A stretch of 64,000 nucleotides of DNA, from NCBI RefSeq assembly GCF_000381885.1, contig NZ_KB907217.1, forward strand, positions 1-64,000, written 5' to 3'. The stretch's first letter is position 1, and each line of letters opens with the position of its first letter. This document shows positions 8,652-16,988 of this stretch, one piece after another. The notes under the pieces were generated by a model. That model searched no databases. It saw only the letters and a list, made by a program, of their open reading frames with translations, and was not told the origin of the DNA. Both the position numbers and the translations under genes were made by a program. Source of the stretch: Actinomadura atramentaria DSM 43919 (lineage in GTDB: Bacteria > Actinomycetota > Actinomycetes > Streptosporangiales > Streptosporangiaceae).

Positions 8652-9227
8652 GTGGGCGTCAGCCTGAGCAAGGGCGGCAACGTGTCGCTGACCAAGGAGG
8701 CCCCCGGGCTCACCGCGGTCGTGGTGGGCCTGGGCTGGGACGTGCGGTCCACGACCGGCGCGGACTTCGACCTGGACGCCTCCGCCCTGCTGTGCGCGGC
8801 GGACCGCAAGGTCGCGTCCGACGCGCACTTCGTGTTCTTCAACAACCTGGCCAGCCCCGACGGGTCCGTCCAGCACACCGGCGACAACCTCACCGGCGAG
8901 GGCGAGGGCGACGACGAGCAGATCAAGGTGAACCTCGCGGGCGTCCCCGCCGAGGTCGCCACGATCGTGTTCCCGGTGTCGATCTACGACGCCGACGCCC
9001 GCCAGCAGAGCTTCGGGCAGGTCCGCAACGCGTTCATCCGCGTCGTCAACCAGGCCGACGGCGCCGAGATCGCCCGCTACGACCTCAGCGAGGACGCCTC
9101 CACCGAGACCGCGATGGTGTTCGGCGAGCTGTACCGCAACGGCGCCGAGTGGAAGTTCCGCGCCGTCGGGCAGGGCTACGCCTCGGGCCTGGCGGGCATC
9201 GCGTCCGACTTCGGCGTCAACATCTGA
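8652..9227 (+). CDS. terD: TerD-family tellurium-resistance/stress protein
   Basis: A 191-aa protein, the normal TerD length. The N-terminus [19 protein letters not shown], the calcium-site segment [32 protein letters not shown] and [11 protein letters not shown] are all typical. TerD proteins bind calcium and are implicated in tellurite, phage and envelope stress, and actinomycetes carry several copies with a partly developmental role. GTG 8652 has GGAGGT upstream. A perfect inverted repeat GGACGAC-C-GTCGTCC at 8612-8626 lies in the 94-bp gap from the oxidase gene and may be regulatory. No terB/terC/terZ neighbours are present. Confidence 0.9.
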   Translation: MGVSLSKGGNVSLTKEAPGLTAVVVGLGWDVRSTTGADFDLDASALLCAADRKVASDAHFVFFNNLASPDGSVQHTGDNLTGEGEGDDEQIKVNLAGVPAEVATIVFPVSIYDADARQQSFGQVRNAFIRVVNQADGAEIARYDLSEDASTETAMVFGELYRNGAEWKFRAVGQGYASGLAGIASDFGVNI

Positions 9228-9319
9228 CGCCCCCGGGTCCGCCGCCGCGCCGCCCCGCCCCGGCGGCGGACCCCCGCCCACCCCCACGGGCGCGTCGCGG
9301 ACGCCCGGGCACGACCTGC

Positions 9320-9325
9320 GACAAT
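9320..9325 (+). promoter_or_regulatory. -10 element GACAAT, HAD phosphatase gene
   Basis: GACAAT ends 6 nt before the ATG at 9332, the spacing expected for a leaderless or nearly leaderless transcript. Confidence 0.35.
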
Positions 9326-9331
9326 GAGGAC

Positions 9332-10144
9332 ATGAACGAAGGCGCCCCCATCCACGCATGGCTGTCGGACATGGACGGCGTACTCGTCCACGAGGGACAC
9401 CCGATCCCCGGCGCCGCCGAGTTCCTCGGCGCGCTCCAGGCGTCGGGGCGGCCGTTCCTGGTCCTGACCAACAACTCCATCTACACCCGCCGGGACCTGT
9501 CGGCGCGGCTGGCCGCCGCCGGCCTCCCCGTCCCCGCCGACGCGATCTTCACCTCCGCGCTGGCCACCGCGTCGTTCCTGTCCGACCAGCGGCCCGGCGG
9601 ATCGGCGTACGTCATCGGCGAGGCCGGCCTCACCACCGCCCTGCACGAGGCCGGATACGTCCTGACCGACCTGCGCCCCGACTACGTCGTCCTCGGCGAG
9701 ACCCGCACCTACAGCTTCTCCCAGATCACCCAGGCCGTCCGCCTCATCGAGGCCGGGGCCCGGTTCGTCGCGACCAACCCCGACCCGATCGGCCCGTCCG
9801 CCGAGGGCTCCCTGCCCGCCACCGGCTCGGTCGCCGCGATGATCACCCGCGCGACCGGCGTCGAACCCTACTTCGTCGGCAAACCCAACCCGCTCATGAT
9901 GCGCACCGCCCTCAACCGCGTCGGCGGCCACAGCGAGTCCACCGTCATGATCGGCGACCGCATGGACACCGACGTCGTCGCCGGCCTGGAGGCCGGGATG
10001 CGCACCGTGCTGGTCCTCACCGGCGTCACCGCGCGCGGCGAGGTCGAGCGGTTCCCGTTCCGGCCCACGGCGGTGCTGGCGTCCATCGCCGACGTCACCG
10101 CCGCGATCGACGACCCGTCCCTGCTGGAACGCGCCAACGACTGA
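9332..10144 (+). CDS. HAD-superfamily phosphatase, NagD-like (class IIA)
   Basis: A 270-aa HAD hydrolase. Motif I is [12 protein letters not shown], motif II LVLTNNS, the lysine of motif III is in [10 protein letters not shown] and motif IV is [10 protein letters not shown]. The C2-type cap between motifs II and III places it with NagD / p-nitrophenyl phosphatase-like enzymes that act on small phosphometabolites. Substrate cannot be told. The start is supported by the near-leaderless -10 element and by the canonical position of motif I about 12 residues from the N-terminus. It ends about 120 bp before the inverted repeat at 10268-10287. Confidence 0.85.
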   Translation: MNEGAPIHAWLSDMDGVLVHEGHPIPGAAEFLGALQASGRPFLVLTNNSIYTRRDLSARLAAAGLPVPADAIFTSALATASFLSDQRPGGSAYVIGEAGLTTALHEAGYVLTDLRPDYVVLGETRTYSFSQITQAVRLIEAGARFVATNPDPIGPSAEGSLPATGSVAAMITRATGVEPYFVGKPNPLMMRTALNRVGGHSESTVMIGDRMDTDVVAGLEAGMRTVLVLTGVTARGEVERFPFRPTAVLASIADVTAAIDDPSLLERAND

Positions 10145-10267
10145 CCCGCCGCCCGCCCGCGCCCGCCCGTGCTCGTTCCGGGGGCGCGGGATGTCCGGTA
10201 GGGGAGGGGTTCCCGGGTCCGGGGGAACCCCGCCGGTTCGTCCGCCCGCGCCCGTCGATACCCTGAC

Positions 10268-10287
10268 GACGATCACCAATGATCGTC
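10268..10287. promoter_or_regulatory. perfect inverted repeat GACGATCA-N4-TGATCGTC
   Basis: Eight-bp arms with a 4-nt spacer, followed by a further AATGATCG copy at 10288-10296, before the DUF3152 gene. There is no T tract, so an operator is more likely than a terminator. Confidence 0.4.
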
Positions 10288-10417
10288 AATGATCGCCAAT
10301 CAGATCATCGGGGCCGGAACGGGCGGGGGCGCGGGCCGTTCACCGGCCCGGCGACCCGCCGTCCCGACCGCCCCACGCCGGCACCCGCGGCCGCCGGCGT
10401 GGCTCCCGGAGCCCGCC

Positions 10418-11476
10418 ATGCGCGACCCGCGACCCGCACCGCGACCGCACCCGTCGCGCACCACCCTGCCCGACGCCCACCCCACCGCCCACCCCGACGC
10501 GCGGCCGGACGCGGGCACGGACGCCGCCTCGAACGCTGGCGTGAACGCGGACCTCGGCGCGGCTCCGGACCCGGGACAGGACCCGAAGTCGGACGCCGGG
10601 CCGGCGTCGCGGAGAGCGCGGCCGGGCGGGCGCGCGGCGGGACGCCCCCGCAGGGCGCCCGGCGGCGGTCCGGGCCGGGTGTGGGCGGCGGTCGGCGCGG
10701 TGGCGGTGCTCGCGGCCGGGGGGACGGCGGCGGCGCTGGCGCTGCGGCCCGGCGACGCACCCGGTCCCGCGCACGCCCGCCCCGCCACCGCCGCGTCCGC
10801 CGAACCGTCCACCGACCCTTCCACGACGTCGAAGACGCCGCGGAGGGGTTCGGCGTCGCGGCGCGCGGCGCCGCCCGGGACGGTGGTGAACGGCCGCCGC
10901 CAGCCGACGCGGGTGGCGGTCCCGGTGTCGGCGGGCGGCCGGTTCGCGACGGCGCCGGGCACCGCGCCCGCCCGCCCGGGCGCCGGCGGCCCGGTGGTCC
11001 GGTACGCGGTCGACGTCGAGCGGGGCCTGCCGTTCCCGGCGGCCGCGTTCGCCGCCGACGTCCACCGCGTCCTCAACGACCCGCGGAGCTGGGGCGCGGG
11101 CGGCCGGATGCGGTTCGTGCGCGTCGACCACGGCCCGGTGCGGTTCCGGGTGTCGCTGGCCAGCCCGTCGTTCACCGACCGGCTGTGCGCGCCGCTGGTC
11201 ACCGGCGGGCAGCTCTCCTGCCGGGCGGGCCTGCGGTCGGTCATCAACGCCCGCCGCTGGGGCGAGGGCGCCCCCACCTACGGGCGGGACCTGGCCACCT
11301 ACCGCGAGTACGTCATCAACCACGAGGTCGGGCACGCCCTCGGCCACGGCCACCAGACGTGCCCCGGCGCCGGTAGGCGCGCCCCGGTGATGGTGCAGCA
11401 GACCAAGTCGCTGTACGGGTGCCGGATCAACCCCTGGCCGTTCCCCGGCGCAGCAGCGCGTCCACCAGAGCGGTGA
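10418..11476 (+). CDS. membrane-anchored DUF3152 protein with HExxH-like metal site
   Basis: A 352-aa protein if started at ATG 10418 (GGAG 6 nt upstream); the frame is open from an ATG at 10289 that lacks a ribosome site. A basic, low-complexity cytosolic N-terminus leads to one membrane segment (VWAAVGAVAVLAAGGTAAAL), a Thr/Pro-rich linker and a C-terminal DUF3152 domain of about 150 residues. The domain ends with NHEVGHALGHGHQTCPG, resembling the metzincin zinc motif HExxHxxGxxH, and conserved cysteines. DUF3152 is a widespread actinobacterial extracytoplasmic domain of unproven peptidase activity. Its last 50 bp overlap the end of the convergent TetR gene. Confidence 0.8.
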   Translation: MRDPRPAPRPHPSRTTLPDAHPTAHPDARPDAGTDAASNAGVNADLGAAPDPGQDPKSDAGPASRRARPGGRAAGRPRRAPGGGPGRVWAAVGAVAVLAAGGTAAALALRPGDAPGPAHARPATAASAEPSTDPSTTSKTPRRGSASRRAAPPGTVVNGRRQPTRVAVPVSAGGRFATAPGTAPARPGAGGPVVRYAVDVERGLPFPAAAFAADVHRVLNDPRSWGAGGRMRFVRVDHGPVRFRVSLASPSFTDRLCAPLVTGGQLSCRAGLRSVINARRWGEGAPTYGRDLATYREYVINHEVGHALGHGHQTCPGAGRRAPVMVQQTKSLYGCRINPWPFPGAAARPPER

Positions 11477-12065
11477 GGTCCGCCGCGAAGTGCTCGTGGC
11501 GCCCGTGCGGGTTCCAGGCGTCCCCGAGCGCGTCCAGGGTGGGATGCTCGGCGGGGTCGACGTCCCCGGTCACCTCCGGCCGCTTGCCCGTGTAGCTGGG
11601 GTAGACGCGCTGCACCAGGTCCCCGAAGCTGAACACCCACGCGATCCGGTGCGCCCGCGCCGCCTCCGGCAGCGTCAGCCCGCACGCCGTCCACGCCGCG
11701 TACAGGTCCTCCAGCAGCCACAGCAGCGCGGGCGCCGCCGAATCGCTGCGGCTCAGCACCTCCGTCACCCACGGCCGCCGCGCCAGCTCCCCGTGCTGCC
11801 ACAGCAGCAGCGCCACCACCCGGTCGCGCGGCGCGGCGGGCAGCGCGGGACGCGGCAGGCCGCCGAACACCCGGTCCATCAGCAGGGTCAGCAGCTCGTC
11901 TTTCCCCCGCACGTGCCGGTAGATGCTCATCGGCGCGCTCCCGACGGCGGTCGCGACCCGCCGCATCGACAGCGCCGTGCTCCCCTCGCGCGTCACGATG
12001 TCCAACGCCGCGTCGACGATGTCCTCGCGCGTCAACCGGTTACCGGGCGGGCCGTGGTCGCTCAC
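11427..12065 (-). CDS. TetR-family transcriptional regulator
   Basis: A 212-aa regulator with an N-terminal TetR HTH (LTREDIVDAALDIVTREG, then MRRVATAVGSAPMSIYRHVRGKDEL) and a helical ligand domain resembling TetR_C proteins (WVFSFGDLVQRVYPSYTG). GTG 12065 is chosen because the HTH begins about 10 residues later, the usual distance; upstream codons would add an atypical Cys/Gly-rich tail. It is divergent from the yigZ-like gene. A short CACA-N4-TGTG repeat at 12067-12078 directly before the start may be its own operator. It converges with the DUF3152 gene with a 50-bp overlap. Confidence 0.85.
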   Translation of the reverse strand: MSDHGPPGNRLTREDIVDAALDIVTREGSTALSMRRVATAVGSAPMSIYRHVRGKDELLTLLMDRVFGGLPRPALPAAPRDRVVALLLWQHGELARRPWVTEVLSRSDSAAPALLWLLEDLYAAWTACGLTLPEAARAHRIAWVFSFGDLVQRVYPSYTGKRPEVTGDVDPAEHPTLDALGDAWNPHGRHEHFAADLTALVDALLRRGTARG

Positions 12066-12127
12066 GCACAGAAGTGTGGCATGCCTCCCCGCGCAACCCC
12101 ACCCGCCCTGCACCCGCCCCCTTTACC

Positions 12128-12133
12128 TAGACT
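12128..12133 (+). promoter_or_regulatory. -10 element TAGACT, yigZ-like gene
   Basis: A TANNNT hexamer ends 10 nt before the ATG at 12144, consistent with a leaderless or very short-leader transcript. Confidence 0.3.
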
Positions 12134-12143
12134 CGAGGCCGTC

Positions 12144-12761
12144 ATGCGCACCATCCGCCGGCCCGGCACCCACACCGTCGAGATCCGCAGGTCCCGGTTC
12201 GTGTGTACCCTGGCCCGCGCCGACGACGAGACCGCCGCCGTCGCGTTCCTCACCGCGCACCGCCGCGCCCACCGCGACGCCACCCACAACTGCACCGCCT
12301 ACGTCGTCGGCGACCGCGGCGAGACCGCCAAGAGCAACGACGACGGCGAACCCGCCGGAACCGCCGGAACCCCCATGCTGGAGGTCCTGCTGCGCCGCGA
12401 CCTCACCCGCACCGCCGCCGTCGTCACCCGCTACTTCGGCGGCGCCAAACTCGGCGCCGCCGGACTCGCCCGCGCCTACGCCCGCGCCGTCACCGAGACC
12501 CTCGACCTCGTCGGCGCCGTCGAACTGCGGCCCCTAACCGCCCTCACCCTCACCGCCGGGCACGCCGACGCCGCCCGCCTGCTCACCGGCCTGCACGCCC
12601 GCGGCACCGCGCCCGACGCCGTCCGCTACGACCCCGACGCCGTCCGCATCACCCTCACCGTCCCCGACGACGACGTCGAGGACGTCCGCGCCCGCGCGGC
12701 CGCCGCCACCGCCGGCCGCGCCGCCCTGGAACGCGGCGCGACCCGCTACGGCGAGGTCTGA
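12144..12761 (+). CDS. YigZ / IMPACT-family protein
   Basis: A 205-aa protein. The UPF0029 N-terminal domain is clear: RSRFVCTLARADDE, ATHNCTAYVVGDRGE, SNDDGEPAGTAGTPML and VVTRYFGGAKLGAAGLARAY. The shorter C-terminal domain has the ferredoxin-like fold that caps bacterial YigZ. Eukaryotic IMPACT modulates the Gcn1/Gcn2 pathway; the bacterial role is unresolved, possibly translation- or nucleic-acid-related. The gene is divergent from TetR, with only 78 bp for both promoters, so TetR could control it. Confidence 0.9.
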   Translation: MRTIRRPGTHTVEIRRSRFVCTLARADDETAAVAFLTAHRRAHRDATHNCTAYVVGDRGETAKSNDDGEPAGTAGTPMLEVLLRRDLTRTAAVVTRYFGGAKLGAAGLARAYARAVTETLDLVGAVELRPLTALTLTAGHADAARLLTGLHARGTAPDAVRYDPDAVRITLTVPDDDVEDVRARAAAATAGRAALERGATRYGEV

Positions 12762-12805
12762 CCCCGCCGGGAATGCCCGCGACATTCCGACCGGTTTGTT
12801 GCTGT

Positions 12806-13141
12806 ATGGGTTCTTCTACGGTGCGTGACGCGCTCACCGAACGCCGCGACCGCATCACCGCGCTGCGCCGCGACCGCGACGGCATCGTCAGCGCCGCCGC
12901 GCTCGTCGCCGTCGACGACGAGCACGACCCCGAAGGCGCCACCGTCGGCTACGAACGCGCCCACGTCGACGCGCTCCTGACCGCCGCCCTGGACCGCCTC
13001 GACGAACTCGACGCCGCCCTCGCCCGCCTGGACGCCGGACACTACGGCACCTGCACCGCCTGCGGCGCCCCCATCCCCGCCGGACGCCTCACCGCCCGCC
13101 CCGAGACCCGCCACTGCCTCACCTGCGCCGCCCGCCGCTGA
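12806..13141 (+). CDS. DksA/TraR C4-type zinc-finger protein
   Basis: A 111-aa protein with an N-terminal coiled-coil-prone helical region (about residues 5-78) and a C-terminal C4 zinc finger formed by C83, C86, C104 and C107 (CTACGAP, then HCLTCAARR). It is shorter than E. coli DksA and matches the actinobacterial TraR/DksA-like group that may bind the RNA polymerase secondary channel. The acidic tip residues needed for classical DksA function were not verified. It lies 44 bp after the yigZ-like gene and may be co-transcribed. Confidence 0.85.
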   Translation: MGSSTVRDALTERRDRITALRRDRDGIVSAAALVAVDDEHDPEGATVGYERAHVDALLTAALDRLDELDAALARLDAGHYGTCTACGAPIPAGRLTARPETRHCLTCAARR

Positions 13142-13262
13142 CCGCCCCGGGACCGAGGCTGAGGCTGAGGCTGAGCCGCGGCCGGGGGAGTGCCCGGGGC
13201 CGACGCCGCGACGACGCGCGACGGCCCGCGCTCGCGGGGCCGCCACTGCCGCCCGGTGACGC

Positions 13263-14048
13263 CTATTCGGGGCGGCGGTGCCGGCCCGGGGCGCGCAGGA
13301 CGTCCGCGCCCAGCACGTCCGGGAGCGTCGGCGCGGGATCGTCCAGCGGCGACACCCCACCCACCGGCGTGCCCACCGGCGTGCCGACCGGTGCGCGCCC
13401 CGCCGCGGCGGGCGTCCCGGCGGGCGCGGCGAGCGACGCCGCCGCGCCCGGCGCGGCGCCCAGCAGCACCGCGCCGACCGGCCACGCCCGCACCCGCACC
13501 ACCAGCGGCGCGACCACCTTCACCAGCAGCAGCGCCAGCAGCGTCGCCACCGCGCAGCCCACCAGGAACCCGGCCGCGACGTCATGCGGGTAGTGGACGC
13601 CCACGAACACCCGCGAGAACGCCATCAGCGCCGCCAGCGGCAGCACCAGCGGCGCCATCGCCCGCCACGCCACCACGATCGCCGCCGCCGACGCCGCCGC
13701 GATCGTCGCGTGGTTGCTCGGGAACGACCAGTCCGACGGCGGCGGGCACGCCGCGATGTGCAGCGCCCCCGGCACCGTCCGGCACGGCCGCGGCTCCCGC
13801 AGATAGGACTTGGACACCTCGCTCACCAGGTACGCCCCGAACACCGCGCACGGCGCCAGCAGCGCCAGCGCCATCGCCCGCTCCTCGTCCCGGCGGGCCC
13901 GCCACCAGCCCGCCACGAACAGCACCGCGAACAGCAGCAGCCCCGCGTTGGTCCCCACGTCGGCGGCCTTCTGCACCCACCCCGGCGTCCCGTGCGCGAA
14001 CTCCGTCACCGCGCGGTACCAGTCGGCGCTGAACTCAGGCGCTCGCAT
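13263..14048 (-). CDS. PAP2-family membrane phosphatase
   Basis: A roughly 261-aa integral membrane protein with the three phosphatase motifs: KSYLREPRP, PSNHATIAA and SRVFVGVHYPHD, in the order and spacing of undecaprenyl-diphosphate or phosphatidate phosphatases with the active site outside the membrane. Five to six membrane segments are followed by a 60-residue Pro/Gly/Ala-rich tail (repeated VGTPVGTPV). ATG 14048 is chosen; a GTG at 14060 is possible. A candidate PHO box lies 64-85 bp upstream, which would tie it to phosphate starvation. Confidence 0.85.
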   Translation of the reverse strand: MRAPEFSADWYRAVTEFAHGTPGWVQKAADVGTNAGLLLFAVLFVAGWWRARRDEERAMALALLAPCAVFGAYLVSEVSKSYLREPRPCRTVPGALHIAACPPPSDWSFPSNHATIAAASAAAIVVAWRAMAPLVLPLAALMAFSRVFVGVHYPHDVAAGFLVGCAVATLLALLLVKVVAPLVVRVRAWPVGAVLLGAAPGAAASLAAPAGTPAAAGRAPVGTPVGTPVGGVSPLDDPAPTLPDVLGADVLRAPGRHRRPE

Positions 14049-14427
14049 GTTCTCCCTCACACACTCACCAACGACCCGCCCGGCCCCTTCGACACCGGAC
14101 GGACCGCGAACGTTCCACCAACGTTCACCGATCCGTCGAGAATGTCACGTCCGACCCGCCCGGACGGCCACAAACCCCCAACCCGCCACAACCCACACCA
14201 CCACCCCCGGACCCCGCCCGCGAGATGCACCCGGCACGTCCCGACGCACCCAAACGACGCGGCACGGCCACGCCGGGCTGGGCTCGACCGCATGGCCCAG
14301 CCCAGCCCAGCACAGCACCGCGCAGCCCAACACGGCCCGACACCCCAGCGCACGACCAGCCCAGCGCCACGACCCAGCACGGCACGGTGCGCGGCGCCCC
14401 GACAACGCGGCGGCGCGGCGCGGGGGG
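14049..14427. other. 379-bp gene-free stretch, low complexity
   Basis: Apart from the PHO-box-like repeats, this gap holds a C/A-rich tract (about 14160-14400) with many CCCAGC and CAGCACAG words and no stable hairpin or plausible coding frame. The composition (few G runs on the plus strand) differs from flanking coding DNA. It lies just downstream of the recombinase gene. Confidence 0.5.
14112..14133 (+). promoter_or_regulatory. candidate PHO box (two 11-bp direct repeats)
   Basis: GTTCCACCAAC is followed directly by GTTCACCGATC. Streptomyces PhoP sites are built of 11-bp direct units beginning GTTCA, so the period and core fit, although the first unit has GTTCC. It sits upstream of the PAP2 phosphatase gene. 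Confidence 0.4.
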
Positions 14428-15504
14428 TCAGTCGCGCGTGCCGCCGTTCCCGGTGCGGCGGCCCGTCAGCAGCGGGTGGACGCGCATCGCGGCCTCCAGC
14501 TCGCCGGGGAGCTCGTCGCGGTACCGGCCGAGCGTCGACAGGTCCGCGTGGCCCAGCACGCGCCGCACGGCGTCCATGTCCGTCGCCGCCGCCAGCAGGT
14601 GCGTCGCGGTGGTGTGCCGCAGCCCGTGCGGCGTCACACCGCGCCGCCGGCCCGGCTCGACCCGCTCCAGCACCCGGTCGATGACGCCCTGCACGTCCCC
14701 GCGCGCCAGCCGCCGGCCCCGCCACGACAGCAGCAGCGCCTTGCCCTCCACACCCCGGTCCAGCTCCCGCCGCCCCGACGCCAGATACGCGTCCAGCACC
14801 TCGGCGACCGCGCCCGGCAGCGGCACGTCCCGCGTCCGCCCGCCCTTGCCGAAGATCCGCCAGTACCGCACCCCGGCGTTGACGAAGAAGTCCTCCACGT
14901 TCGCGCGCGTCAGCTCCGACACCCGCGGCCCCACCGACACCAGCAGCAGCACGATCAGCCCGTCCCGCAACTGCGTCCGCTGGTCCGCGCGGCCGCGCGG
15001 CGCGGCGGCCGCCAGCTCCCGCGCGGCGTCCAGCAGCCCGCCCGCCTGCTCGGCGGTCAGCGCCCGCCGCTCCGCGCGCAGCCCGCCGCGCTCCCGGGGC
15101 CGCAGCGTCACCGACGCCATCGGGTCGAGCTGCACCCACCCGGCCGTCGCCGCGTACCGGAAGAACGCCGACACCGACCGCCGGAACCGCGCCTGCGACG
15201 CCGCGCTCTGCACACCCGCCCGGGCACCGGTACGGGCGCCGGTGCCGGTGTGGGCGGGGCCGCCCGCGCGGCGGCCGTCGGGTTTGCGGGCGAACCGCAC
15301 CAGGACCCCGTCGACGTCGGCGCCGTCCAGGTCGTCCAGGACGCGTTCGGCGCCCGCCAGCGCCGCGAACGTCAGCACGTCCCGCACGTACACCTCGGCG
15401 GTGCCGGGTGCGAGCGCGCCCGTCGCGGCCTTCGCGCGGACCATGTCGGCGTAGCGGTCGGCCGCGTCGGCGACCGTGAGGCGGTGGACTCGGGGAGGAC
15501 GCAC
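14428..15504 (-). CDS. tyrosine recombinase/integrase
   Basis: A 358-aa phage-integrase-family protein. The N-terminal SAM-like core-binding domain (TVADAADRYADMVRAK, with FFRYAATAGWVQLDPM) is followed by a catalytic domain with a complete set: R in GPRVSELTRA, K in FGKGGRTRDVPL, HxxR in PHGLRHTTATHLL, H in LGHADLSTLGRY and the final Y as nucleophile. Length and motifs are XerC/D-like. A Gly/Thr/Arg-rich insertion lies between the domains. GTG 15504 is preferred because TAGGTT ends 7 nt upstream; GTG 15528 is an alternative. No excisionase, tRNA target or att repeat is visible. Confidence 0.85.
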   Translation of the reverse strand: MRPPRVHRLTVADAADRYADMVRAKAATGALAPGTAEVYVRDVLTFAALAGAERVLDDLDGADVDGVLVRFARKPDGRRAGGPAHTGTGARTGARAGVQSAASQARFRRSVSAFFRYAATAGWVQLDPMASVTLRPRERGGLRAERRALTAEQAGGLLDAARELAAAAPRGRADQRTQLRDGLIVLLLVSVGPRVSELTRANVEDFFVNAGVRYWRIFGKGGRTRDVPLPGAVAEVLDAYLASGRRELDRGVEGKALLLSWRGRRLARGDVQGVIDRVLERVEPGRRRGVTPHGLRHTTATHLLAAATDMDAVRRVLGHADLSTLGRYRDELPGELEAAMRVHPLLTGRRTGNGGTRD

Positions 15505-15511
15505 GCCGCAG

Positions 15512-15517
15512 AACCTA
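15512..15517 (-). promoter_or_regulatory. -10 element TAGGTT, recombinase gene
   Basis: On the minus strand TAGGTT ends 7 nt before the GTG at 15504, the spacing of a leaderless transcript, and supports that start. Confidence 0.3.
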
Positions 15518-15550
15518 CCGGCCGCCACCGACAGTCCACGGCGGAACGGC

Positions 15551-15586
15551 GGAGGCCCCCGGCCGCGGTCGCGGCGGGGGGCCTCC
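15551..15586 (-). terminator. GC-rich hairpin between small HTH gene and recombinase
   Basis: GGAGGCCCCC pairs perfectly with GGGGGCCTCC around a GC-rich loop that can extend the stem. It lies 37 bp after the stop of the small minus-strand gene. There is no T tract, as is common for actinomycete terminators. Confidence 0.6.
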
Positions 15587-15622
15587 GGGGAGTCCGGGAT
15601 GTTGGAGTCCGGGGCGTTCCGG

Positions 15623-15853
15623 TCAGGGGAACACGAACTCGCGGGCGGGGCTCTGCGGCGCGTGGTCCTGCGCGGCGTGCAGCGCCTCGGCGAACCCCGG
15701 GTCGCGGCGGCCGTGGCGGGCTACGACGGTGCAGCTCACCCCCGCGGTCCTGGCGGCACGGGCTACGTAGCCGTGCTCGGCGAGGTCGGCGAGGAAGGTG
15801 TCCACCCACGTCGGGGCGGGATGCAGGGTCGTCGCAGCCATTCGATCACTCAT
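15623..15853 (-). CDS. small helix-turn-helix protein, terminase-small-subunit-like
   Basis: A 76-aa frame with an HTH-like core, DLAEHGYVARAARTAGVSC then TVVARHGRRDPGFAEAL. This resembles the N-terminal DNA-binding segment of phage terminase small subunits and related one-domain proteins. ATG 15853 is used; ATG 15841 is also possible and neither has a convincing ribosome site. It lies upstream of the recombinase on the same strand, separated by a hairpin, which hints at a phage remnant. It could be a degraded terminase fragment or a standalone regulator. Confidence 0.5.
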   Translation of the reverse strand: MSDRMAATTLHPAPTWVDTFLADLAEHGYVARAARTAGVSCTVVARHGRRDPGFAEALHAAQDHAPQSPAREFVFP

Positions 15854-16313
15854 CACGTACCGGTTTCCGGGGGCGCCGCCGCGCGGCGCGCTTTCGTATC
15901 CGGAAAAGGTACCCGCTCGGGGGACGCAACCGACCGGAAACGCCGCAACCCGCACCGATTTTTCCCGGAACCGGGGGAGCGGACGGCACGGTTTCCCGTG
16001 CCGGGCCAGGGGGAGCGGTGGCCGCGCGGGGGCGTCCGTCGCGGCCGCCGCCGGGGCCGGGGCGGTCGGGGAGGCGGGCGTCCGGCGGCCGCACCGAGCC
16101 CGCACCGGCGGACGTTTCCGCAGGTCAAGACGTGTTTCTCGGTTTCCTGACCGGACCGAACAGAATATGGCTTCTGTCTGGTTTCGACATATTTGTCCAT
16201 GTCTGGGGTGTATGTCCCGGCGGGGGCGGGGATCGTGGTTCCGGGTAGAGTGGGCGTCCGCCCACCCTCGGTGACCCGCACGGGTCCGTCGAGGTCCGTC
16301 GAGGGGGAGAGCC
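15854..16313. other. 460-bp gene-free stretch with operator-like palindromes
   Basis: No supported coding frame. The right half (16130-16210) is markedly AT-richer and holds two inverted repeats: CAGAA-N6-TTCTG at 16161-16176, and the longer one at 16186-16203. A TAGAGT -10-like hexamer at 16246-16251 precedes the TetR gene. Confidence 0.5.
16186..16203. promoter_or_regulatory. inverted repeat GACAT-N8-ATGTC, candidate TetR operator
   Basis: GACATATTTGTCCATGTC is a 5-bp-arm inverted repeat of a size typical for TetR dimers. It lies 110 bp upstream of a TetR gene and before its likely -10 hexamer, so autoregulation is plausible. Confidence 0.4.
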
Positions 16314-16898
16314 ATGCCCACCGGAGTCGCGCTGCGGGACGCCCGCGAGCAGTTGTTCGCCGCCGCCGAACGCGTCCTGCTGCGCGACGGCCCGAACGCG
16401 CTGACCAGCCGCGCCGTGGCCGCCGAGGCGGGCGTCGCCAAGGGCGTCGTCCACCGGCACTTCACCGACTTCGACGCGTTCCTGGCCGACCTGGTCACCG
16501 ACCGCGCCGCGCGGGTCGCGGCGCGCGGCGACGAGCTGGCGGCCCGCGCGGGGGCGGGGGACGTGCCGGGGAACGTCGCGGCGGTGCTCGCGGAGGTGTT
16601 CGGGCCGGTGGCGCTGTCGGTCGTCGCGCTGACGGCGTCCCGGGACGGGCTGCGGGCGCGGCTGCGCGCGGCGCGGCCGTTCGGCGTCCCGGTGCTCGCC
16701 GAGGCCGCCGAGGTGATCGCCGGATACCTGGCGGCGGAACGCGACGCGGGCCGGATCGCCGCGGACACCGACGTGGACGTGCTCGCGCTGACGCTCGTCG
16801 GCGCGGCGCATCTGCTGTACGCGGGCCGCGACGACCGTCCCGGCGACGCCGAGGTCCGCCGGATCGCGGCGGCGTCGCTCGCCCCGGCGCTCACCTGA
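16314..16898 (+). CDS. TetR/AcrR-family transcriptional regulator
   Basis: A 194-aa repressor-type protein. The N-terminal HTH is canonical (DAREQLFAAAERVLLRDG, then LTSRAVAAEAGVAKGVVHRHF), followed by a helical ligand domain with no recognisable effector signature. ATG 16314 has GGGGGAGAG upstream. It has no close same-strand partner: the next gene downstream is convergent and 240 bp away. Target genes are therefore unknown apart from a probable role at its own promoter. Confidence 0.85.
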   Translation: MPTGVALRDAREQLFAAAERVLLRDGPNALTSRAVAAEAGVAKGVVHRHFTDFDAFLADLVTDRAARVAARGDELAARAGAGDVPGNVAAVLAEVFGPVALSVVALTASRDGLRARLRAARPFGVPVLAEAAEVIAGYLAAERDAGRIAADTDVDVLALTLVGAAHLLYAGRDDRPGDAEVRRIAAASLAPALT

Positions 16899-16988
16899 CG
16901 CGCCGCACCGCCGGGAACGCCGAGACGCCGCTCAGACGCCGCCGACCAGGCCGGACGGCCCCTCTCCAACCCCTCCCGCGAACGCTCG

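Noticed and set aside
13155-13173. GAGGCT tandem repeat as a regulatory element
   Set aside because: Three short units in a gene gap are common in this GC-rich DNA and show no symmetry or placement relative to a promoter.
14160-14400. CRISPR-like or other structured repeat array
   Set aside because: The CCCAGC/CAGCAC words are irregularly spaced without constant spacers; this is low-complexity sequence.
14428-15504. Integrative element with attachment sites
   Set aside because: No tRNA gene, flanking direct repeat, excisionase or transfer gene could be found around the recombinase.
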